Of a stretch of DNA of 64,000 bases, positions 45,150-54,660 are shown piece after piece. The position numbers were made by a program, and so were the translations under genes. This DNA comes from Exophiala sp. HKRS030 (Eukaryota > Ascomycota > Eurotiomycetes > Chaetothyriales > Herpotrichiellaceae): contig JAHWDD010000013.1 in the NCBI GenBank assembly GCA_023897205.1, positions 186,001-250,000 of the forward strand. The letters are read 5' to 3'. How positions within the stretch are numbered: position 1 is the first letter of the stretch; every line of letters begins with the position of its first letter. The notes below the pieces were generated by a model. That model did no database searches. It was not told the DNA's origin and saw only the letters and a list, made by a program, of their open reading frames with translations.

Positions 45150-45744
45150 TGCTCACGATATTTTTGAATCGTCCAGCTCGTTGGAACAACTTTGCCTTCC
45201 CAGATACTCTTCTGAGGATGCCGTTTTGATCTTCGAGGCATGTCGTGGAGATGCTTAATATATACTCCGTAGTCGGGTAGTGATATCTGCATCCATCCCT
45301 TATTTGAAATCAAATAAGATTCTGCAGCTGGGGAAAAGGCTTCTCGAAGCTTGAAAGGGACTGAAGTGCTCTAGCCGCCAGTAGAGTGAGTGAGTCAAAG
45401 GGTTTCTAAATGGCGTAGTACAATGTCACTCGGTAAATCCATCGGCTATTTTCCTTTGTGGTAGAAATCCCGACCGGCAAATTCCTCCCACTCTTTCTCT
45501 TGGGTTAAGGAGCGACTGGCAGTGTCAAATATCGGAACCTCAGCCTTGACCTCCACGGCGAGTGCAAATGCAGAGAGTGCTCCCAGCACTGACGCTAGGC
45601 CCACAGTACCATAATCGCTGAATTCGACCAAACCACTGGATGGCGACCATGGAGAGGAATCAGATAGAAGCTTTGAAGATGAAAACTTGGTTTGGCGCTC
45701 AGGGCACGCGGGCACTGATTGCGATAATGACTCTGACCGAGACA
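45150..45744. promoter_or_regulatory. Promoter side of the permease
   Basis: 595 bp upstream of the permease. TACTCCGTA lies 114 bp before its start codon. A minus-strand frame of about 110 codons at 45446-45775 has no motif. Confidence 0.4.
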
Positions 45745-46348
45745 TCACAGCCTGAAATTCTTGCCAGATGGGCAACTTTTAGCATCGCATGCGGCTGATC
45801 AGACTCCTCGAGTCTGGAACTTGGAGAGTCATGAGCTTTGCGCTGTGCATGAAGATGCCACGTTTGACAGTCTGGTAAGTTTGCTTCCGGAAGGATCGGT
45901 CACAGCAACCTGGGAGAAGAAGAAAAGAAGAATAGAAGTCTTATACAAAGATGGACAACGTCGCTCTCATTGGGGCAATACACCCACTTTCTCGGAGGAT
46001 GGCCAATTCTTGGCGACAACGTCAAAGAGCGGAACCCTCCAAGTATGGGACATGCGAACAGGAGAACTTCATCACACCGAGGAATCATTTGAGGAGCTGA
46101 GTTGGTATTGTGCGGCTTCCGCATCAAACTCGGACAGTTTGCTATCCTTCGCCTTGTCAAATCAGTGGGTGTCATTCGCTGGGGCCAAGATCGTACAGAT
46201 CCCGCCTAACTACAGCGTTTGTATATGGGTTGCGCATGGTAGTACAGTTGTCTTGGGTCGTGAGTCTGGTGAAGTGATAGTAATCTCCTTTCAAATCGAC
46301 GCCGAGTCGGATACAGGGCGTAGAAGCCAAACTGTCCGGATCTGTTGA
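45745..46348 (+). pseudogene. WD40-repeat gene remnant
   Basis: An open stretch of about 200 codons that begins just after an in-frame TGA near 45742. It reads as WD40 blades from its first residues: FLPDGQLLAS, then TPRVWNLES, and later FSEDGQFLATTSKSGTLQVWD followed by MRTGEL. Two blades are clear, and the rest is weak. There is no start codon, no splice acceptor I trust at the left end, and no upstream effector or NTPase domain. In fungi such blades often end NACHT or other STAND proteins, so this may be the 3' relic of one. That is inference. An unrecognised 5' exon is the alternative. Confidence 0.6.
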
Positions 46349-46962
46349 GTGCCCAGAATGTCGGGGTCCGGCTAGGCAGGGCGCACGCGACGTGTCGTTC
46401 GTAGATGAAGTTGATCAGTTTACATCACTCGTGGGCATACGTGGGTGCTGCTTCTTGCTGGATGGTGGCGGTTGAAATCAAGCAAAATGCAAAGGACTTT
46501 ACCAAGAACCGCGATCGTACAATTGAAATTGTAGTCGATAATATAAAGTCTGCGTTATTGCGATTGATTGGTAACAGTTTAAAGGTACAAAAGAACTTGA
46601 ATCAAGTTATTTCTGAGGAAGCTCAACTTCTCTTACTTCTATCGCTCGAGTACAAAGAAAAAAATCTTTATCCACACAATTTCAAAACACCATGTGAAGA
46701 AGAAGAACAAAGTGTACATTTGTCTCTGTGTCAAGAGTGTTGTTTATTGACTACACAAAACTCGGTCGTCATCAGCCAAACCGCGAGAAGTTTGAGAGGT
46801 TCAAGCAAAATCTTCTCGGGCAACCCGGGTTCGTCAGATAACGAACCGTATTGGCAAAAGATGAGAAACGGTCGGGGGTTGGCTCATGAATATGACGGAA
46901 TTGAAGATTTCCCACCTCGATGACATCGTCAAAAAAGTACTCTGCTGTGCTCTCGGGATTTT
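46349..46962. other. Intergenic with one doubtful 172-codon ORF
   Basis: An ATG-started frame at 46405-46923 (+) has 172 codons, no known motif, and is A-rich unlike neighbouring genes. It ends 40 bp from the stop of the convergent DeSI fusion gene. I do not call it a gene. Confidence 0.35.
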
Positions 46963-49023
46963 CTAGAAACCTCCTTTCCCCAGCAATTCATCCCCGACTT
47001 CCTTCAACAACGGTTCATCCTTGACGCCCAGCTTGGAAGTTTTGAGGCCCTTTAGAGTCTCTCGTAGATCCATGGCCGTACACAAATCCCAGAGCATATT
47101 CTCAGGAGGACAACCGTAGAGGAGCATCCCCAACGCCAAAAGGAGGGCGTGGAATGATTCTTTGACGTTGCCCGTACTCGCAGCACCGGACCTCGAAGCC
47201 GACGCGACATCCTCGAATGAAATGATACTCTCCAACAACGCCGCGGAAAGGTCGTCACTCGGTGCCGTCGTGGCTTCTTCTCCTTCACCATCGCCGCCGT
47301 TCTTGTCGTCGCCCTTGTCGTCTTCGTGTACCGCCGGGTTCACACGCTCATTATGCACGTACGCCACCAGATTGTAAACCAGTGCCGCCGCCATGGATCG
47401 GGCATTGAGGTGTGGTGACAGTAGACACTGTGATGCGAGCGATTCAATCATGTTTTTAAGTTTCAATCCATTATCACCATTCGTGGCTCCTCCGTTTGTG
47501 TGCGTTTGAGTGTGGGTGTGAAACAGTTGTTCTTGAAAGACATTCGAACTGAACAAGTTGCACGCGAGTTGTAAACTCGTGGATTGGATATTATATGGCG
47601 ACGAGGAAAATTCGTCTCCGTGAGACAACACCGTGCTAAGCAACTTGTGACCATGTTCTGTCGAGAGAAAACTCGACACTCGAGAATCGACGGCCGCACA
47701 ACGAACAAGGTCAATGACAGCGAAGTGTGTCTCGGTGGGAAGCGACGCGTATGACGTTGTGAGGTAATCACTAAATGCGTGTAGATTGGGGAGAGGTGCC
47801 TCCGTCATGCCCTTTTCGTCTCTCGTGCGGATGTACGAGACGAGGTCCTGGACGGATTGGCCCGACGAAAACTTCGGTCCGATCTTGGCCAGGAGTTTAT
47901 CGAGCGGTGGTGCACGGGAGTATAGTATGGGCTTCTTGATGAAGCGTTGAAAAGAAGGTAGTTTCAAAGTCGCGTGCTGGTGTTGTTTGGGTCGTGCCAT
48001 CTGAAGCAGGAGGCGAACATTGCCGCGTAATTGTGCCGAGTTGGCCCCGGCCCATTCATCTTGTTTCTGGCCTTTGAGGAACGTGATGAAAGTCGGTGTC
48101 GCACGGACGGAGTAACGCTGTGCGATGGCGTGAGCGGAGTGCGAGGCCGATATGTCGATCTTGATGAGTTTGGCGCCGCTTCGCGTGCCGGCTTCGGCAG
48201 CAAGCTCGTCGTAGGTCGGGTAGACGATTTTGCAAGGTGGGCATGTTGCGGATGTGAAGAATATCACTGCGCATGAGTGACGAGCTGAAGAGAGGAGAGC
48301 GTCGAGTTCGGAGATGGAGGAAACATAATGGACATGACCAGGTTCATCTGTTGCTTGTTGGGCGTTGATGATGGCCGGCGTGTGGGCTTTGTGCACGACC
48401 CCATTACTCACAGGTCTAGGAGGGATCGTAGTACCGTTGGCCAGCTTTGATGTTGGTGTCGTCGTCGTCGTAGTAGGAGTCCTTGAAGAAGCATTTCTTC
48501 CCGACACCGCGTCAGGTGCTTGAGTCATTGTGCGCATAGACTGGTCTATCTGGCCACGGAGCATCTGGCCGATGGGTGTTCTGAGGAACGTCTCTGGAAG
48601 ACTTCGGATCTCGTCAGGGATACTCTTGCCGACGAGAAACATGGCCAGATCTTGACTAAAGTTGTTGCAATTGTGGACAAACAAGTCATAAGATTCTGGA
48701 GTGTAGATGTCTTCGAGAGATTCGATGTACTCCTCGATCACGTCGAGTGGCAGATCTGTCTGACCCAAAGGGATGATCTTCATGGGGCGGCCGTGGTGGG
48801 TTGATCCAGGGACTTTTCTATGTATACCCTGGCCAAAGAAATATTCCACATCGTTGAGGACGATTGCTGTATGATATATGGCGTCTATCTGTACGCCCGT
48901 CAGGGCCATGGAATACTGTCTGGCCAATCCCTGGAAATACCGGTCAGAAAGAGGGAGATTGCCACTCGAAAGGGAGCGATGACTTGCCTGCGAGAGATCA
49001 TAGACGTATAATTGGACATCCAT
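46963..49023 (-). CDS. DeSI/PPPDE peptidase-thioredoxin-PUL domain fusion
   Basis: 686 aa, single exon, three domains. Residues about 1-150 are a PPPDE (DeSI-like, papain-fold) isopeptidase with catalytic His in IYHTAIVL and Cys in HNCNNFSQD. Residues about 225-340 are a thioredoxin fold with active site SATCPPCKI and cis-Pro in RATPTFITF. Residues about 350-680 are a PUL domain of helical repeats, as found in Ufd3/PLAA, which binds Cdc48/p97. The layout matches fungal proteins that combine deSUMOylating or deubiquitinating activity with p97 recruitment. That role is inferred from the domains. It is head to head with an EF-hand gene, 305 bp apart. Confidence 0.93.
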   Translation of the reverse strand: MDVQLYVYDLSQASHRSLSSGNLPLSDRYFQGLARQYSMALTGVQIDAIYHTAIVLNDVEYFFGQGIHRKVPGSTHHGRPMKIIPLGQTDLPLDVIEEYIESLEDIYTPESYDLFVHNCNNFSQDLAMFLVGKSIPDEIRSLPETFLRTPIGQMLRGQIDQSMRTMTQAPDAVSGRNASSRTPTTTTTTPTSKLANGTTIPPRPVSNGVVHKAHTPAIINAQQATDEPGHVHYVSSISELDALLSSARHSCAVIFFTSATCPPCKIVYPTYDELAAEAGTRSGAKLIKIDISASHSAHAIAQRYSVRATPTFITFLKGQKQDEWAGANSAQLRGNVRLLLQMARPKQHQHATLKLPSFQRFIKKPILYSRAPPLDKLLAKIGPKFSSGQSVQDLVSYIRTRDEKGMTEAPLPNLHAFSDYLTTSYASLPTETHFAVIDLVRCAAVDSRVSSFLSTEHGHKLLSTVLSHGDEFSSSPYNIQSTSLQLACNLFSSNVFQEQLFHTHTQTHTNGGATNGDNGLKLKNMIESLASQCLLSPHLNARSMAAALVYNLVAYVHNERVNPAVHEDDKGDDKNGGDGEGEEATTAPSDDLSAALLESIISFEDVASASRSGAASTGNVKESFHALLLALGMLLYGCPPENMLWDLCTAMDLRETLKGLKTSKLGVKDEPLLKEVGDELLGKGGF

Positions 49024-49328
49024 GTTTGATGAGAAGTAATTGACGAAAACAGATGTCTATCGCATTGGCAGATCGAGTCTAAGTATGATGTCTATAGGAT
49101 TATGAAAGAATGAAGGGATATTGATATTGTTGTCGGTGTTGATGATGGACAAGGCGGCAATTAATTCGTCAGCCACAATTTGCATTTAATTCAATGTGGC
49201 GTCATCGGCTTCAGCCTCGAACATTGACGCCAACCATTCCACTCATTTCCATCTTATACTGCACCACTCACTCGACACAGCCTTGTCCTTGTAGACATGT
49301 GACGGGAATACTACTCATCCCTAGAGAC
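49024..49328. promoter_or_regulatory. Shared promoter of DeSI fusion and EF-hand genes
   Basis: 305 bp between divergent starts. No exact copy of the two repeated promoter words seen here. Confidence 0.4.
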
Positions 49329-50060
49329 ATGGTGGGCACTTCCATCCGTGTTCAACCTACATTGCGCACGCTGACAACCTCTTACTGTAGCCACCGCGCA
49401 AAACAGCCGCCAAGGGCAAAGCCAGCGCGTCCAAAGGTTCAACTTCTACATCTCGACGTTCCAAACTTGCAAAGGAGAATGAGATTACCGCAGAAGAAGA
49501 ATTCGAGATCAAAGAGGCGTGGAACCTCTTCCGCATAGACGATGTGGAAGAATATGAGGACGAAAAAGAAGGAGTCATCCCTACCAGCAAGGTGAAAGAT
49601 GCATTCCGGTAAGTTCCACTCGTACGCGCCCAGTCGTTGGCGGCATAAATGGTAACACTGAACCCTCTGTTTCTGCAGAGCACAAGGCCTCGCTCCAAAG
49701 AGTCAGTCAGAGATGCAGGAATTCATCGATACCCTGGATCCGGATTCATCAGGTTATGTCACTTATCCGCACTTTCTTGCCTTGTGCGCCCTTCAGCTCA
49801 AGTCAAAGACGGACGAAGCAAAGGATGAGGAAGTCCAGACGGCATTTGATCTATTTCACCCCGGACAAGCCCCGGCAAACCATGAGCAGGTGATTCGCCT
49901 ACAAGATCTACGGATCGTTGCAAAGACCTTGAAAGAAGACGTCAGTGACGACGTTCTCAAGGCTATGATATTAGAGGCGAATGGAGGGCAAGGAATTGGG
50001 AGAGGCGTCAATGTCGAGGATTTCCGTGCTGTCATGACCAGGGCGGGCGTTTTTCATTGA
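49329..50060 (+). CDS. EF-hand calcium-binding protein, calmodulin/centrin-like
   Basis: 200 aa in my model. The first coding exon is the ATG alone (49329-49331), followed by an intron starting GTGGGC, then 49391-49608 and 49679-50060. The spliced N-terminus is MPPRKTAAKGKAS, a basic tail of about 35 residues. It is followed by a helix (FEIKEAWNLFRIDD) that aligns with EF-hand 1, whose loop is degenerate and acidic (DVEEYEDEKEG). A canonical loop, DPDSSGYVTYPHF, is the only clear calcium site. The last two pairs are degenerate. Size and tail recall centrins and calmodulin-like light chains. The partner is unknown. The ATG-only exon is the least certain point. Confidence 0.8.
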
Positions 50061-50724
50061 GACGAATGCGATACTGGCGGTGTGAGATTTTCTAAGTCTG
50101 TACAAAGACCATGTACAACAGGGACCGGAAAGAAACGATTTCAACATTGATCTTTTATTGTCTCCACATAAATCAACCTACAAGCTCATTGAGAAGCTGT
50201 AGCAGTAGAGATCCGTGGAAGTCCCGCGACCAGATTTTGTTATCTGACCGTTGATCGAGACCTGGTACTATTCTAGCTTCCCTGTCCACACTGACTCGTT
50301 TTGGGGCAAAATGAAACGGCCAGCTCTAGCATAGATAGAAGCAATATTTGATTAAACAATCGATGATGATCTGTTTGTTATGAAACAGGTCGAAATGGCA
50401 TCGTCCTGGACCAGAAGTGTTTTGTTGATCCTGGTTGGTTGCAATAGTACATACGTCGAACAGATTGTTCATTATACATCGCGACATATATAAGTCTATG
50501 TCGGTGTTGGGAATATCATGAGCAAAAGAAATTGAAGGAATAAAAATTCGAGCTTGGAAAAGAAATTGGAAGCCAAAGAGAAATAGATAGTTTTTGCATG
50601 CCAAGACTGATCATCTACTTTTAGTGAATCTTCAACTCTAGCGTCAGATATCTCTAATGCGTGTATTTCTTGATATTTGAGTGTCCTCCACGCGTCAACA
50701 CCTCATCCTCATCTTCTTCCCCTC
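50061..50724. other. Convergent 3' intergenic region
   Basis: 664 bp between EF-hand (+) and flavocytochrome (-) stop codons, AT-rich, nothing recognised. Confidence 0.5.
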
Positions 50725-52202
50725 TCATAACCGTGCTCGTTGTGGCTTTCGAGCCCAGGGATGATGATCCCCGCGATATATCAACGATTCCAACTCTCCA
50801 GTATTGACAAGTCCGGGATGTGCCTGGTCCAGACTCGTTATGCCCAGTAGCTGCATAGCAGTAGCAAGCTCCTCCTCAAGAACTGTGGAATTAATTAGCC
50901 GACAGATCATCTTTGCTCACTGACACACCTCGACTTACTCTTGATCAAATGCCTGACACCTTCTTCTCCATATGCCAAAGAGTAAAAGAATGGCCTTCCC
51001 AAGCAGACCGCACTGGCGCCCAGGCAGATGGCCTTGAGAATGTCGGTTCCTCTTTGAATGCCACCGTCGATAAACACCTCCAGCTGGTCCAGGATCTCTG
51101 GGCAAGTTGCCTGAATCTCCAGTAACACCAGAATCGACGGAGCCGCTGTATCCAAAGCCCTTCCGCCATGATTCGAAATGTATAGACCTGCACAACCAAT
51201 CTCTAGCGACTTTTTCGCATCTGACGCGCACTGGATGCCCTTGACGAATGTCGGCAGTCCTGTATATTTCTTGACAAACTCTATGTCTTCCCATTTGAGG
51301 TCTGGTGTTATGGTTGCTTGTGATGGTCGCTGTGACGCTTCCACATCAACGGGCTTCTTTTGTTTCTTTTGATTCTCGAGGGCAATGAATTTCGTGTAAC
51401 TTTCTCGCTTCGACATGACGGGAAGATCTGCCGTCACTAGAATACCTTGAGGCTTCAACTTGCATACTTCGTCGAGCAATTTCATCATTTCCTCCCTGTC
51501 ACTGTGCACATATAGTTGAAAGAAGAATGGATGTTTCGGGGGAAGTTCCTGGACAATCTCCTGAACCGAATACGATGCCATTGTAGGGATGATCATTGGA
51601 CTTCCACCGGCCCCGATCGCTTTGGCCATTGCAAGTTCACCGTCTTGGTGCGCAAGCATCGCCGATGAGAACGGACAGTTGAGAATCGGGGATGCCCATT
51701 TCCGGCCAAACATACTCGTGCTGATGTCGACCTCTCCTACGCCTGTCAGTACGCGTGGCCGGAACCAAATGCGCTGATACCAGTCTTGATTCGCAGCTTT
51801 CGTCAGCCCGTTTTCAGTTGACCCCGAAATATACGCCCACGACTTCGGCCGGAAGGCTTTTTCTGCAACTTTCTCGAATTCGTGGATGCTGATGATCGTC
51901 TCCAGGTCGGGCTTGACGACAGGTACTTCGCCCGTCTCATCGTCCGTCTTCGGAGCACCAGCCTCGAGCAGACCAATCTTCTTGCTTGGACCCAGAAACT
52001 TCTCCGCCAGTGTCGGACTGTGAATGCCATTGTAAACCTCACTGCCGTCTTGGCCGAAGAATTCTTCGATGGCTTCACGACCCCCGGGGTGTCTGGCAGC
52101 GAAACCACTCATATCCCAGACCACGCCGTTCAGAGCGATCCAACAATCGTCATCTTGATTGTGCTTGCTCACTTCGAGAAGTGGGATCCTCTTAGCACTC
52201 AT
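50725..52202 (-). CDS. Cytochrome b2-like FMN-dependent 2-hydroxyacid dehydrogenase
   Basis: Flavocytochrome of the L-lactate dehydrogenase (cytochrome b2) type. Two exons (52202-50939, 50882-50725), giving 473 aa. Residues about 5-80 are a cytochrome b5 domain with haem ligands in RHPGGREAI and NGIHSP. Residues about 105-465 are the FMN barrel: NCPFSSAM, QLYVHSDR, LVTADLPVMSKRE, ISNHGGRALD (catalytic His), FIDGGIQRGTDILKA and LGRPFFYSLAYGEEG. Unlike yeast Cyb2 (591 aa) there is no mitochondrial presequence, and the protein ends in ARL, a possible PTS1. Oxidation of L-lactate or a related 2-hydroxyacid, perhaps in peroxisomes, is inference. Confidence 0.92.
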
Positions 52203-52486
52203 CGCGACGAGATACTCCGTGTCAACAAAAGACTCCTGTTCCGCTCCTTTGTGTCGCAAGGCACAACATACAACCTCTTCAGAAACACTTTTCGAAAGAT
52301 TATAATAACATTTCTATTTCTCAAGCCCGACAAAACAATACAGCTATGCGCTACAGAAATAGTCGTTGGCATAGAACATCCGGTCCAAGCCATGAAATTC
52401 TTATCACGGACTTGGCCGCAGTCGTCGCTCAACTCCAAAGTGGATTTTATGTTGTTCAACCAAAAATCACCAACCACTGATCAACC

Positions 52487-54253
52487 TCATTTCTCCTGTA
52501 CTTCAGTCTTGCTCACACTTTCAGCTTTCGAGTCGGGATTCTTCTGATCCTCAGGGTCAGATTTCTCCTCAGGTGCACCGTCACTGCTCTTGTCCTTCAA
52601 GCTCTTCCACTCCATCATCGCGGCCCCGACCACCGTACCGGCACCCAGCGCGGCTGCCAGTATGAACACCCTCGTCAGGGAATGGTTGTATGCTTGAATG
52701 ACAGCCCCAAGCTTGTTCGGGGGCACGATACGACGGAACGCCGTCGCGCCAACCTTGACGATGGCCTGCGCGTCGACGCCTGAAATTGCCTCGAGGCTAT
52801 CAATAAGCTGATGTGCAAAGATATTCTGACTGACCGCCACGAAGACGGCGCCTCCGAGCTGGGCCGAGAAGAATATCAGGGCCGTTCCGAGCGGCACGTC
52901 TGCCCTTGGCAGCACCTTCTGAGGAGCCAGTGAGGGAGCTTGTTGCGCCGCACCCATCCCAAACCCAGTGATGACTTGATATCCGATCCACTCTCTCGCC
53001 GCGGCGCCGGGTCTGAGGGTTGAGAGCATACCTCCGCCTACAGCGAGGAGCACCGAGGACAAGTACATCGCCGGGACGTAGTAGCCGATCTTCTGCGTGA
53101 TCACGGAAACGATAATGCCGAAGACGACCATTGCGACCACCAGAGGAATCGTTCGTATGCCAGCCTGGTACGCGGAATGACCTTGGGCCGACTGAAACCA
53201 GATGGAAAGGTAATACAAAACGGCCATCGTGGCGCCCATCATCAGGAACATTGACAGCATCCCGCCCGCGACAGACCGGTTCAGGATGACTCGTGCGGGT
53301 GCCATGGCAGTTTTCGGTGTCAAGACTTCGACCACGAGGAACATGACGAACGTGACTGCGAATGTGACAAGGACGCCTATGACCTTGGGTGCAGACCAGG
53401 GGTACGTGGTTCCACCCCACTGAAGAGCCAGAATCAAACAGATCATCGATGGCACGAAGAACAAACAACCCAGAGGGTCCAGACGCAGTAACTGTTGAAG
53501 AAGCGGAACTTTCTCCCTCGGTGGGGACTGAAGTTTGAAGAAGAGGAAAATGGCCAAGATGGCGGCACCTCCGATCGGTAAGTTGATATAGAAGCACCAT
53601 CTCCATGTCAAATGCCTATGGTCAGTTAGCACTATGGACGTGACTCGACGACACAGCGGCGTCACTTACTTGTTGTCCGTAAAGACTCCTCCCAGGAAAG
53701 GACCGATGACGGAAGACACACCAAAGGCCAAGCCGAAAAAGCCAGTGAAGATTGGCCGTTTGCGCAGCGGTACCATCGGCATGATTATCTGGATACCTCC
53801 ACCGAAGATCCCCGCGGCACCTGCCCCCGCAACGGTACGTCCGCCGATCAGGGCACCAGAGTTGGGAGCGGCGCCGCATATGGCGGACCCGATCTCGAAG
53901 ACGGTGATGAAGCCGAGGAAGACCCATTTCGTCGGGTAGAGCTGGTATATGCGACCAGAGAGGGGACTGAAGATGGCGCACGTCATCATGTAGGAACTGC
54001 CGTACCATCCGATGTCATTGACGGAATGAAACTCATTGGTGATGCTGGGGATGGCGGTGGCGATGATGAGTCGGTCGAGGGCGACCAGAAAGATGGCGAG
54101 GTACACGCTCAAGATGATGGCCCAGAACCTGAAGGTCTTGGGCTTGAAGTTTTCTTCTGCATCGGCGTATTCGTTGTCGTCATTGTCGTCACCAGGAGAC
54201 TGTCGTGTCGTCTGGTCTTGTTCCTCCGACGGTGGTGGATGTGTGTTCGACAT
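52487..54253 (-). CDS. MFS multidrug efflux transporter, DHA2 (14-TM) type
   Basis: Drug:proton antiporter, plasma membrane, 570 aa, two exons (54253-53670, 53615-52487). After an acidic 45-residue tail, the first helix carries LDRLIIATAIPSI (DHA2 motif D1), then GWYGSSYMMT and SGRIYQLYPTKWVF (motif A). The motif-C-like FGVSSVIGPFLGG is followed by the splice and WRWCFYINLPIGGAA (a DHA2 hallmark). The remainder has about ten more helices and ends in a Lys/Glu-rich tail. Members export toxins, drugs or secondary metabolites. It is divergent from a Zn2Cys6 regulator, 407 bp apart. Confidence 0.93.
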
Positions 54254-54660
54254 TGTAAAGAAATGATGGAGGAAAGTGATGGGTAGTGGTTTTTTTGTTT
54301 TGGATGTTTTTTTTACTAGAGAAAGGTCTGTCTGGCAGGACGTATATCTATACTTATTATATTCATCATTTTCTTTCATCTCCAATCTCCCATGAACCAT
54401 GAGATCTCGTATGGAGTGACTTACTATACTACTGGCCACCCCCTAAAGACTCTTCCCCCGGGAAATAGAAAAGTCCGGTGATGCCCGGTTATTCCCCATT
54501 TTGGCCCCTGGTCATTTCTTGCCTCGGACATTTCAAGAGTCCGAAATACTCCATTCTTCTACTCTGTATCGTGTCCGTCCTTCCATCCCCTCCCCGACTC
54601 TCTTTTCACACTCTCTCGCTCGAGACAGTTTTGATTTCCATGTCCTCCCCTTGATTTATA
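54254..54660. promoter_or_regulatory. Shared promoter of efflux pump and Zn2Cys6 regulator
   Basis: 407 bp between divergent starts. A homopolymer pair (TTTTTTTG and TTTTTTTT near 54290-54315) and repeated CTCTTTTCAC-like words lie on the regulator side. GGCAAG/CCCCGGG-like CG triplets near 54456-54490 could be zinc-cluster sites, but I cannot assign one. Confidence 0.4.

Noticed and set aside
46405..46923. Plus-strand ORF of 172 codons beside the DeSI fusion
   Set aside because: A-rich, no motif, and ends where a convergent gene's 3' region would be.
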